DNA of 64,000 nt from Dyadobacter chenhuakuii (GTDB lineage Bacteria > Bacteroidota > Bacteroidia > Cytophagales > Spirosomataceae), in the NCBI RefSeq assembly GCF_023821985.2, contig NZ_CP098805.1, forward strand, positions 2,480,001-2,544,000, read 5' to 3'. A model generated the notes under the pieces. The model did not search any database. It was not told the origin of the DNA and saw only the letters and a list, made by a program, of their open reading frames with translations. The position numbers were made by a program, and so were the translations under genes. Below, piece after piece: positions 17,595-24,973 of this stretch. The stretch's first letter is position 1, and every line of letters begins with the position of its first letter.

Positions 17595-19771
17595 ACTTCT
17601 ACGGGTTTGTCAATTTTGCCTGCCTGCTCCGGAATGTCTTCTGTGTTGGTCAAAACCCATCCTGAGAACTTTTCTTCCAGGCTGTTCAGATACTGGATCT
17701 TGGATTGATCCTCGCCTGAAATCGTTTCCCCGGCGGAGAATACAGCAACCACGCGATCCGTAAAGCTGATCCACTCCTTCGCCTTGTTCATAGAAGTAAG
17801 CGCATCGGTTTCGATGAGGACAATGTCAAATTGGGTTTTCAAAACCTGGATGCGCTGCGCGATCATCTTCTCATCCGAAAGTTCAAGTAATGAGACATCT
17901 CCGCCTTTATTTCCCAGAATGCTGATTTGTCCCGGGACCGCTTCCAGCAAGTCGTTTTGTTTCAGATAATTTTCAAAAAGCCTCGATTCCGGATTCAGCT
18001 TGGTAATGTCGGGCTGGTTAAAATTGCCGTCAATGATCAGGACCGTTTTGTTGATCTTGGAAAACGCCCAGGCCAGTGCGACCACCAAGGACGTTTTACC
18101 AACATCATTAGAAAGGCTTGTTACTGCAATGATTTTCGGATCACTCAGCTCGCTGTCCAGTTCGTAGCGGATAGAACGAACGAGGTTTTTATACAACCGG
18201 ATCGCCTTGCCGTCGGAGGAATTCATGCCCGAAAAGCTCAGGCCGGAGTCCTTACCCAGCGAATTGAGATAACCCAATACAGGCCGGTCCGTCGTGTTCG
18301 CCAGTTGGAGCGGATATCTGATGGATTTGTCGAGATAAAAAAGGATGAAGAACACAAACACACAGAATGTGAAGCTGATAACACCCGAAAGCACGATCAG
18401 CACCATCTTTTTAGAAGCCTGAACCGTTCCCGGCATCGCTTTCTCGATAAGCCTTAAATAAACCGGAAAACTGAATTCCAGACTCGCATCATTATATCGC
18501 TGCAAAGCTTCAATGTATTCTTTGCTCGCAATGTCGATACTGGTTTCGTATTCCTGGATCGTGGCTTCATTTGGCACAAGTCCGTCAAATTTTTTGTTCA
18601 GCCGGTTCAGCTCGCCCTGGATGGAAGCCACACTGTTTTTAGCCATTTCCAGCGAAATTTCCATAGTCAGCTTCTTCCCTACAAGATCCTGCTTAGTCAC
18701 CATCGGATTGTAAATGTATTTATCCGAGGCCGCATCTATCTCAGCCGAAAGAATGTTCCTGACCGAGTCCATGCTGGCTTTCAACTTCGGGTTGAAATTG
18801 CTCGCGATATAGCGTTCATTCAGGTCTCTCAGCGCCCGTTTATCGCTCACAATGCTTTGATTAATGCTCGTTAACGCACTTTCAAAGTATTTTCTGTCCG
18901 CAGGATTAAATTTGTTGTCAATGTTCTTGATAGCAGCATCGTATGCGATAATTTCCTTCTGGGCAACTTCCCTTCTGGTTTCATAATCTGCCATTTGACC
19001 GTAAATGCTTCTGGCCTGCTCATTCAGGTTCATCACCCGGTTCTTGATCTTAAAATCCCGGAGCTTGTTCATCCTTTCATTCAGAGCGACCTGCTTTGCA
19101 AGCATAAAGCTTTGTAGGAAATCAATCGTTTTCTTGTTGTTTTCAACCACGCGTGACGAATTGAAACCAATGGACTCCTGGCTCACTGCGTTCACCACAT
19201 AAGCAGCAAGATCCGGATGTTCTGCTTCGTATTCAATATCGATATAGTCACTGTTCCCTGCGCGGTAAACGACCAGCTTCTCGCGGATTGCGGCAGCATC
19301 ATAGCCCATGTCTGTGATGATGTTGTTAAGGCTGTTTTCATAAGCTTTTGAGAGATCAAGGCCTTCGCGCGCTTTGTATTTTTTGGTCAGGAAGTTGATG
19401 GCCTTCGCCTTATCCGCCTTACTCATGCTTTCAAGCTGGTCCACAGGCTCCCGCCATGTCGAGTCTTTCAAATCTTTCAAATCGTTGATCATCAGCCGGT
19501 AAGATACCAGATCGAGATTGCGTTTCAATGTCATCATCTGGATAAGGCTCTCAAACTTGCGGTTGATCTGAGACTCCTGCTCGTCCTTTTCCTTCGTAAC
19601 GACCTGATCGGTTTTATCAATAAGGCCCGTTGCAATCCGTGCACGCGACTCGAAAGTGTCGGGCAGCTTCTGGACCAGGAAATAACAAATAATAACCGTA
19701 ATCAGCGGAACCAGGATGAGGGTGATCTTATTCCGTTGTAGTAATCTTAAAAATTGCAGCACTTCGCTCAT
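17591..19771 (-). CDS. Wzc/GumC-like polysaccharide co-polymerase with degenerate ATPase domain
   Basis: A 726-residue inner-membrane protein. A Wzz-type N-terminus has a first helix at about 15-33, a long charged coiled-coil-rich periplasmic part follows, and a second helix lies at about 465-490. A cytoplasmic P-loop domain fills residues 540-720. Family BY-kinases have a GEGKS-type P-loop, a DxD/R-rich Walker A' and a Tyr-rich tail. Here the P-loop is SNDVGKTS (near 560), Walker A' is LIIDGNFNQPD (near 580), Walker B is LIETD, and the C-terminus (IDKPVEV) lacks a Tyr cluster. It probably sets chain length but may not autophosphorylate. The 4-base overlaps on both sides place it centrally in the export operon. 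Confidence 0.85.
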   Translation of the reverse strand: MSEVLQFLRLLQRNKITLILVPLITVIICYFLVQKLPDTFESRARIATGLIDKTDQVVTKEKDEQESQINRKFESLIQMMTLKRNLDLVSYRLMINDLKDLKDSTWREPVDQLESMSKADKAKAINFLTKKYKAREGLDLSKAYENSLNNIITDMGYDAAAIREKLVVYRAGNSDYIDIEYEAEHPDLAAYVVNAVSQESIGFNSSRVVENNKKTIDFLQSFMLAKQVALNERMNKLRDFKIKNRVMNLNEQARSIYGQMADYETRREVAQKEIIAYDAAIKNIDNKFNPADRKYFESALTSINQSIVSDKRALRDLNERYIASNFNPKLKASMDSVRNILSAEIDAASDKYIYNPMVTKQDLVGKKLTMEISLEMAKNSVASIQGELNRLNKKFDGLVPNEATIQEYETSIDIASKEYIEALQRYNDASLEFSFPVYLRLIEKAMPGTVQASKKMVLIVLSGVISFTFCVFVFFILFYLDKSIRYPLQLANTTDRPVLGYLNSLGKDSGLSFSGMNSSDGKAIRLYKNLVRSIRYELDSELSDPKIIAVTSLSNDVGKTSLVVALAWAFSKINKTVLIIDGNFNQPDITKLNPESRLFENYLKQNDLLEAVPGQISILGNKGGDVSLLELSDEKMIAQRIQVLKTQFDIVLIETDALTSMNKAKEWISFTDRVVAVFSAGETISGEDQSKIQYLNSLEEKFSGWVLTNTEDIPEQAGKIDKPVEV

Positions 19772-20442
19772 TTGATATCTTCCAGTTTTTGTCCAATGAT
19801 TTCTTCCAAACTACTTTTCGCCACCAGGACCTCGCCCTCCGCATTCACAATGTTCTGACTGTAATCCGATTGTACGATCAATGCCTGGTTGTAGTTCTGT
19901 AATGTTTCTTCACCTTTTTCAAACCGGTGTCTGGCGTTGGTAACCGCATCATTGATATCCAAAATAGACGACGACCTTATCCGCAGCACGGCAACCTTCT
20001 GCATATAAGTGAAATAGCGCTTTTTTACTTCTGCCTCCATGTTGAGATCAAAAGCCTGTTTGTCGTATTCGGCCGCTTTGAATTCACTCTTGGCTTGTTT
20101 TACCTGATTAGGCTTTTGCAGGATAGAACCAATGTTGGCAAAAAAACCAAACTGGTAACCGCTCAGTAAATCAGGCGAAACAGAGCGGTTATTATTGTTA
20201 GGACTGTACAGATATGAAAATGAAAAGATGTCAAAATAAGAAAGCTTGGCCTTCTTGATGCCGTTTTCAGCAATGTTGACCCGCGCTTCGTACATTTTGA
20301 CCCGCGGATAATTTGTCTTGCAGGCGGCGATTAACTTTTCGAGATAAGCATAGTCCACATCTTTGCTCAAAGACTCCTGTGCGTGCGTTGTGAGGGTAAT
20401 CAAAAACAAAGGAATTAAAAACACTGCGTATCTCATTGACAT
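19768..20442 (-). CDS. Half-length TolC-like outer membrane efflux/export protein
   Basis: About 224 residues with a signal peptide (MRYAVFLIPLFLITLTTHAQ) and heptad-like helices typical of the TolC/OEP family (ARVNIAENGIKKAKL; QNIVNAEGEVLVAKSSLEEIIG). TolC proteins are normally 430-490 residues with two such repeats; this has only one. It could work as a hexamer of single repeats. It opens the export operon and overlaps the co-polymerase gene by 4 bases, so it may supply the outer membrane exit that a Wza-like protein provides elsewhere. ATG at 20440-20442 is taken as the start; ATG at 20434-20436 is equally possible, and a TTG just upstream is less likely. Confidence 0.78.
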   Translation of the reverse strand: MSMRYAVFLIPLFLITLTTHAQESLSKDVDYAYLEKLIAACKTNYPRVKMYEARVNIAENGIKKAKLSYFDIFSFSYLYSPNNNNRSVSPDLLSGYQFGFFANIGSILQKPNQVKQAKSEFKAAEYDKQAFDLNMEAEVKKRYFTYMQKVAVLRIRSSSILDINDAVTNARHRFEKGEETLQNYNQALIVQSDYSQNIVNAEGEVLVAKSSLEEIIGQKLEDIK

Positions 20443-20481
20443 CAATTTTTAAAAAAATAACTTATTTAAAATGAATATTGC

Positions 20482-20511
20482 TTGATTATGTAGTTATAAA
20501 AAATACATTTG
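20482..20511 (+). promoter_or_regulatory. Promoter of the acyltransferase gene
   Basis: TTG at 20482-20484, a 19-base spacer and TACATTTG at 20504-20511 match the Bacteroidota housekeeping promoter consensus TTG-N19-TAnnTTTG exactly. The -7 element ends 34 bases before the ATG at 20546. No matching element facing the opposite operon was found in this gap. Confidence 0.75.
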
Positions 20512-20545
20512 ACTAAAATTACTTCTACTTTTCCTGCCTTAACAA

Positions 20546-21163
20546 ATGGCCTTTTCTGACCGAATCAAGAGTAACCCCCGTCTAAAAAAGTTCTTTCACT
20601 GGCTTCTTATCCCTACTAATCAGGCTCGTCCGAGGCTTTGGGTGAGAGTGATACTGAACCGGTTTTATCATCGAAAAGGTAAAAATGTCATCATCAGGAG
20701 CTGGGTAAGAATGGATGTATTGCCATTCAATCCCTTCTCAATCGGAGACAATTCTATGGTTGAAGACTTTACGACGATCAATAATGGTGTGGGAGAAGTT
20801 AGGATCGGCAATAACTCGCTGATTGGGCTGGGTAATGTGATCATCGGCCCGATTACGGTTGGGAACAATGTGATCCTCGCGCAGAACATTGTCGCCAGCG
20901 GATTGAACCACAACTACGCCGATATCAGACAACCTATTCACCAGCAAGGCGTTAGCGTAGCGCCAATTGTGATTGAAGACGATTGCTGGATCGGCGCCAA
21001 CACCGTTATCACGGCCGGGGTAAGGATAGGAAAACATTGCGTAATTGCCGCCGGGGCCGTTGTCACTAAAAATATCCCTCCCTACTCTGTGGCTGTGGGC
21101 AACCCTGCGCGGGTTATCAAGCAGTACGACGCGTCCAGCGATGAATGGATCAAGACCATTTAA
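20546..21163 (+). CDS. Hexapeptide-repeat acyltransferase (left-handed beta-helix)
   Basis: A 205-residue protein. A basic N-terminal part is followed by repeated hexapeptide units (for example IGNNSL, IGLGNV, VGNNVI, IGANTV, IGKHCV) of a left-handed beta helix. The acceptor-site His is in SGLNHNYADI, as in WcaF/WbbJ/NodL-type O-acetyltransferases, and the C-terminus GNPARVIKQY is typical. It probably O-acylates a sugar of the surface glycan using acetyl-CoA or a similar donor. It is the only plus-strand gene in this part of the locus, has its own perfect promoter, and is divergent from the export operon. Confidence 0.87.
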   Translation: MAFSDRIKSNPRLKKFFHWLLIPTNQARPRLWVRVILNRFYHRKGKNVIIRSWVRMDVLPFNPFSIGDNSMVEDFTTINNGVGEVRIGNNSLIGLGNVIIGPITVGNNVILAQNIVASGLNHNYADIRQPIHQQGVSVAPIVIEDDCWIGANTVITAGVRIGKHCVIAAGAVVTKNIPPYSVAVGNPARVIKQYDASSDEWIKTI

Positions 21164-21208
21164 CATAAGCGTGTAAAAGTAATTTCGATAATGTTATGAT
21201 AAGGAGGG

Positions 21209-22426
21209 TTATACGTTTTCTGATTGCAAGAGGGCCGGGAATGTTTTCAAGATAATCTGCATATCCATTTTAAAGGAAAATTCCTTGGCATAGGTAATGT
21301 CCAGCTGCGTCCTTTCTTCTTCCGACATGTCCGCCTTCCCTTTTCCGCGCTTGGTCACCTGCCATAAGCCGGTAAGACCTGCCGGGCCGGCGAAGCGGAG
21401 GATTTTATCGTCGGTCGTCATTTTTTCGGCTTCGTAAAGCGGAAGCGGCCGGTTACCCACCAGCGACATATCGCCTTTCAGAATGTTGATCAACTGCGGA
21501 AGCTCATCCAGACTGCTGTTTCTTAGAAACTGTCCGAAACGCGTGATCCGCGGATCATTCTGGAACTTCATAAATGCTGCTTTCTGATCTTTCTGAAAGT
21601 GATAAAGCTTTTCACAAATTTCTCTCCCGTCATGGAACAATAAGCTTTTGCATTGATTTCCTGCTACGCATTCGTCGCATAAACCGTTGCTTTCTATCTG
21701 ATTGGCCGCTGGCTCGGCGACCTTATTGTACATACTTAATGCAGCCATCTTCCGGATGAGCTGGTCGGCATCTGTACGCATGGTGCGGAATTTGTAAAGG
21801 TCAAAGATTTTGTAGCCGCTCCCTACTCTTTTTGATTTGTAGAAAACAGGGCCTTTTGAATCCAAACGAATCAGAAGTGCAATTAACAGGAACACGGGAA
21901 GCAGCAGGAGCACCGCACCACCGGTCGAAATAACGTCGATCGACCTTTTCCACAACGGCGTGCGCGTGTTTTCCGCGCTGATTTTTTGCGAAGCTTTGCT
22001 GGCCACATACCATTGCCGTTTTTTGAAATAACGGATGCGGGTAATGAGGTCGCCATCATCGAACCGGACCGAGAAAACGTCGTCGGCGTGATGCTTGCGG
22101 GCCGTTTCGATCGCCTCGCTGCTGAGCTTATCCACCATCAGCACGAAAGGAATGTTACCGAAACCAGCCGTGTTCCGGATCGTGTCCAGCAGTTCAAGGC
22201 CGCCGCTCTCGCTGTGCGCGAGAATGATATCCGCAGGATAATTTTCTTCGAGGGCATGCAGAACGCCCTCTTTTGAATCGAAATATTCAACCTGCAGCGT
22301 ATCCGAATATTGTTCGGAAAATTTCAGATACTGTTCCAGATCCTTGTTCAGATAAATTACCCTGAACAAAGCAACATAGGATTTTGACTCAACAACCATT
22401 CCTCCGGACGTGCTTGCCAATTCCAT
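21209..22426 (-). CDS. Initiating sugar-phosphate transferase with N-terminal pseudo-receiver domain
   Basis: A 405-residue fusion. Residues about 18-138 resemble a CheY fold, but the acidic pair is missing and the phospho-acceptor position is occupied by the sequence LAHSE. Residues 158-405 are a bacterial sugar transferase (monotopic phosphoglycosyl transferase). They have a membrane hairpin at 168-187, KFRTM (212-216), DELPQ (307-311), SLVGNRP and GLTGLWQ. Such enzymes load the first sugar phosphate onto undecaprenyl phosphate. An insertion at about 225-285 carries Cys250, Cys253, Cys259 and Cys271, a possible metal or redox site. It lies 13 bases after a true receiver gene in the same operon. 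Confidence 0.88.
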   Translation of the reverse strand: MELASTSGGMVVESKSYVALFRVIYLNKDLEQYLKFSEQYSDTLQVEYFDSKEGVLHALEENYPADIILAHSESGGLELLDTIRNTAGFGNIPFVLMVDKLSSEAIETARKHHADDVFSVRFDDGDLITRIRYFKKRQWYVASKASQKISAENTRTPLWKRSIDVISTGGAVLLLLPVFLLIALLIRLDSKGPVFYKSKRVGSGYKIFDLYKFRTMRTDADQLIRKMAALSMYNKVAEPAANQIESNGLCDECVAGNQCKSLLFHDGREICEKLYHFQKDQKAAFMKFQNDPRITRFGQFLRNSSLDELPQLINILKGDMSLVGNRPLPLYEAEKMTTDDKILRFAGPAGLTGLWQVTKRGKGKADMSEEERTQLDITYAKEFSFKMDMQIILKTFPALLQSENV

Positions 22427-22439
22427 ATAATATTATTGA

Positions 22440-22829
22440 TTAAGAGTAGCGTTTACTTCGGCGGAGGATCGCGTTGATCTTGGCATGAACCTCCATAGGA
22501 TTGAATGGCTTTAACATAAAGTCGTCGGCACCCAGGTTGAGGCACTGGATACGTTCGCTGCTTTCATCAGATCCCGAAAGGATGATCACAGGGATATCAG
22601 CATACAAATTGCTGGCTTTCGCGACCTTTAAAAACTCTTTCCCGCTCAGATTCGGCATATGCAGGTCCGCGATGATGAGGTCGGCCTGGTTTCCCTCTTC
22701 CAGCCACAGCATCCCTTCGGACCCGTCATTTTTAATTACAACATTAAAGTCCTTTTTCAAAAAATGCTCCAATATCTTGGTAATACTGGGTTCGTCATCT
22801 AAAATCAAAAGATTTCTTCTACTGCTCAT
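22440..22829 (-). CDS. Stand-alone response regulator receiver
   Basis: 129 residues with a complete CheY-like receiver: acidic pair in LILDDEP, phospho-acceptor Asp55 in IADLHMP, Ser in ILSGS and Lys in FMLKPF. No output domain is present. The ATG at 22827-22829 is chosen; a longer frame from a TTG at 22850 adds only seven residues. It is directly upstream of the pseudo-receiver sugar transferase, so it may act on that enzyme or receive phosphate from the Hpt domain of the hybrid kinase at 10965-13571. Both ideas are inference. Confidence 0.88.
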   Translation of the reverse strand: MSSRRNLLILDDEPSITKILEHFLKKDFNVVIKNDGSEGMLWLEEGNQADLIIADLHMPNLSGKEFLKVAKASNLYADIPVIILSGSDESSERIQCLNLGADDFMLKPFNPMEVHAKINAILRRSKRYS

Positions 22830-23249
22830 AGGTGGGTACAAATTATTCAAATTATCAAGGCCTGTTAAGGTGTTTCGGATTATGGCTTTCGCCTGGGTTG
22901 GGATGGTTGCCTCCTAAACCTATAAAATAATAGCTAATTATTCCGTAGAATTAATAATAATACTTTCCATTGCAAAATCTATCCGGAAATATTATCAGGA
23001 GACCCTTATTTCTGCGCATCAGATCATATTAAAAGCATCAAATTTTGGTGTTATCAATCGATTTCCAGAAATTATTATAAAGGGTAAATGTATGAAGGGG
23101 CGTGATGATGCTGATAGTAAAATTAAGTACTACAATCGAATTCACAAAAGATAAAGGTTCTAAATTAGAAAATATTGCAAAGTAGTTCTACGACAGGCTT
23201 GTAACCGCTATATCGCCAGGGATTTACAAGTCAAATTTTGAAATTTTAC
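22830..23249. other. Intergenic region of 420 bases, no gene seen
   Basis: AT-rich gap between the receiver gene and the anti-sigma gene. I saw no open frame longer than about 20 codons with a good start (the best begins at 23092), no convincing hairpin terminator and no full TTG-N19-TAnnTTTG promoter on either strand. It must contain the promoter of the receiver/sugar transferase operon, which may use a non-consensus element. Confidence 0.5.
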
Positions 23250-24260
23250 CTATTTTCTAAACTGCAACCGGAGCGTTGCAGCCGTGCTGACGGCGGAATC
23301 ATTTTGTTGGGCAGGAAACCATAGCGGCCCTCCGCTGATGATGCGGATAGCCTCAGGTTGTAAAGGTTTTTTCCCTTGGGCTGTGAAGTCGGTTAATGAG
23401 CCATCCGCATTTATTTTAAAACTGACGATCACCTCACCATTGCGCCGGGCAGCGCGGGTTTGCTCGTCCAGGTAAGCATTGTAAGCATCCCAGCCCATTA
23501 GCGGACGGGCCTTTACCGGATAAATTGATTTGAATGCTGCAACTGATGGTGCCGTTCGCAGCGTGGATGCAGTTTCGGGCACAACATGATTGCTCTTTTT
23601 ATACTTGGGTTTGTCACTCAGGCTGTTGGCCGCAGATGACCTGAGCGGGTCGCGGGCCGAATAGCTGAATGCCTGTTCCTCCGGCGCAGCCGATGCGGGA
23701 ACGCTCACCTGATCAGAATGCTCTGCAATCCTTACTTCCTCATTAAGATTAACTTCAACCTCAGCAACAGCCGGTTCCAATTCTTTGGCACGTCTCGGTT
23801 TGGACTCAGCCTTCGGTGTGGATTTTGAAGCTGAAACAGCAACCTCGGGTGTATTGGACAAACTCGGTTGAGCTTCCGGAGTGGGCTTGGTCAACGGCTT
23901 TTCCACTGGCTTTTGACTGATTTCACGGATTATTTCTTGTTTTAGGTCTGAAACAAATACAAGCCAGCAGGCGCCCAATGTAATGATCAGCGATGCTGCA
24001 GCGCCATAAGCCCAGAGCGGCACCGTTCTTTTACGGCTGGCAGAAGTTCTGTTTTCTAATCTTTCACGGAGCTCTTTGTTAATGTTGGCAAAATCGATCT
24101 GATTATTTTGCAGTAAGAGAAATCCCTCATAGGCATCTGCAAGCAAGCGATTTTCAAGCATTTCCTTTTCCAGCAAATGCCGCTCACGGGAAGACATCTC
24201 GCCGTTCTGATAGCGGCGAAAATCTTCGAATCCTGATGTATCGGACCTATTTGCTTTCAT
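23250..24260 (-). CDS. Anti-sigma factor with TonB C-terminal-like domain
   Basis: About 336 residues. A cytoplasmic anti-sigma-like N-terminus (about 1-85, with FRRYQNGEMSSRERH, like zinc-less ASD domains) leads to one membrane helix near 95-115. A Pro/Glu/Ser-rich periplasmic linker follows. The C-terminal domain (about 270-336) looks like TonB_C: EVIVSFKINADGSL and FPAQQND. The ATG at 24258-24260 is chosen over an upstream TTG; it overlaps the sigma factor gene by 14 bases, so the two are cotranscribed. In Bacteroidota such proteins usually hold the ECF sigma factor at the membrane until an outer-membrane signal arrives. Confidence 0.78.
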   Translation of the reverse strand: MKANRSDTSGFEDFRRYQNGEMSSRERHLLEKEMLENRLLADAYEGFLLLQNNQIDFANINKELRERLENRTSASRKRTVPLWAYGAAASLIITLGACWLVFVSDLKQEIIREISQKPVEKPLTKPTPEAQPSLSNTPEVAVSASKSTPKAESKPRRAKELEPAVAEVEVNLNEEVRIAEHSDQVSVPASAAPEEQAFSYSARDPLRSSAANSLSDKPKYKKSNHVVPETASTLRTAPSVAAFKSIYPVKARPLMGWDAYNAYLDEQTRAARRNGEVIVSFKINADGSLTDFTAQGKKPLQPEAIRIISGGPLWFPAQQNDSAVSTAATLRLQFRK

Positions 24261-24837
24261 TTTTTTCAATGCAAATTTTCAGGTTACGCTTACCATTCTG
24301 AATATAACTCTTCACCTTGCTGGCTTCGAAACCAGTCTCTTCGCTGATTTCTCTGTAACATTTTTCCTCTATATAAAACAGCTGGATTGCCTTCCGCTGA
24401 GCGGCCGGCAATGTGCCCAGACACGTTTCCAGTGCCTCGAATTTCCTTTCTCCAAAAAGTGGCTCGTCCTCTTCATATGAAACCATTATGGATTCAACAT
24501 CCTCACTGTCAGCCTGATCTGCCGTCACAAATGTCCTTCTAGCCCGCAGCTGCATCAGGCAGAAATTCCGGGATACGCTGTGAAGCCAGCTTTTGAAATT
24601 TTCCACTTCATGACTTTTTAATTCAACCAGCAACTTTTCAAATATCTGCATAACCGCATCCTTGCTCGCATCTTCGTCCTGCAAATACTTGTAACACAAT
24701 GCAAAAACCATATCCATATAAGGCTCGTAAAGCTTGCCCAATAAGCCAGCGTCCCCCGAGCTGCGGTAAGCAGCGAGTTGCTGAGCTTCTGAAAGCGGTG
24801 CTACGATGTCTCTTTTGAATATCTTTAAAAACTTCAC
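24247..24837 (-). CDS. ECF (sigma-70 family, RpoE-like) sigma factor
   Basis: 196 residues with sigma-70 region 2 (FALCYKYLQDEDASKDAVMQIFEKL, about residues 50-75) and region 4 (AQRKAIQLFYIEEKCYREISEETG, about 143-167, helix-turn-helix). The start is GTG at 24835-24837; no in-frame ATG precedes it. It overlaps the anti-sigma gene, the usual arrangement for regulated ECF factors. It is divergent from the von Willebrand protein gene, which may be a target. No carbohydrate TonB receptor is adjacent, so the stimulus is unknown. Confidence 0.9.
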   Translation of the reverse strand: MKFLKIFKRDIVAPLSEAQQLAAYRSSGDAGLLGKLYEPYMDMVFALCYKYLQDEDASKDAVMQIFEKLLVELKSHEVENFKSWLHSVSRNFCLMQLRARRTFVTADQADSEDVESIMVSYEEDEPLFGERKFEALETCLGTLPAAQRKAIQLFYIEEKCYREISEETGFEASKVKSYIQNGKRNLKICIEKNESK

Positions 24838-24894
24838 ATGAGTCGAAAATAGAATGACCTCCGTTTGTTAACCCTTAGATGCAGCTTTTTTAAA

Positions 24895-24929
24895 ATTCCA
24901 TAAAAAAAACTGAAAAACTTTTATGGAAT
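24895..24929. repeat. Inverted repeat between sigma factor and von Willebrand genes
   Basis: An 11-base perfect inverted repeat (24895-24905 with 24919-24929, 13-base loop) lies in the divergent gap. It contains an A run before the right arm and a T run at its start. It might be an operator read by the divergent sigma or anti-sigma system, or a hairpin in the leader of the plus-strand transcript. Confidence 0.5.
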
Positions 24930-24973
24930 CGTCCTGGTGCGTGCATCCAGCTGATAAACAAAATCTATTAGCC

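Noticed and set aside
17927..18457. Long open frame of 176 codons on the plus strand, antisense to the Wzc-like gene
   Set aside because: It is entirely inside a well-supported gene, has a basic, compositionally odd product and no motif; it is a shadow of the coding frame.
2331..22829. Horizontally acquired island with mobile elements
   Set aside because: No transposase, integrase, tRNA or direct repeat border was seen; glycan loci vary without such marks, so transfer cannot be claimed from this sequence.
23092..23154. Short frame MKGRDDADSKIK... in the gap before the receiver operon
   Set aside because: Only 20 codons, hydrophilic, no coupling, promoter or terminator; likely chance.
24923..24973. 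Upstream start for the von Willebrand protein
   Set aside because: It would place 17 polar residues before a clean signal peptide and lies on the inverted repeat; ATG 24974 is better.
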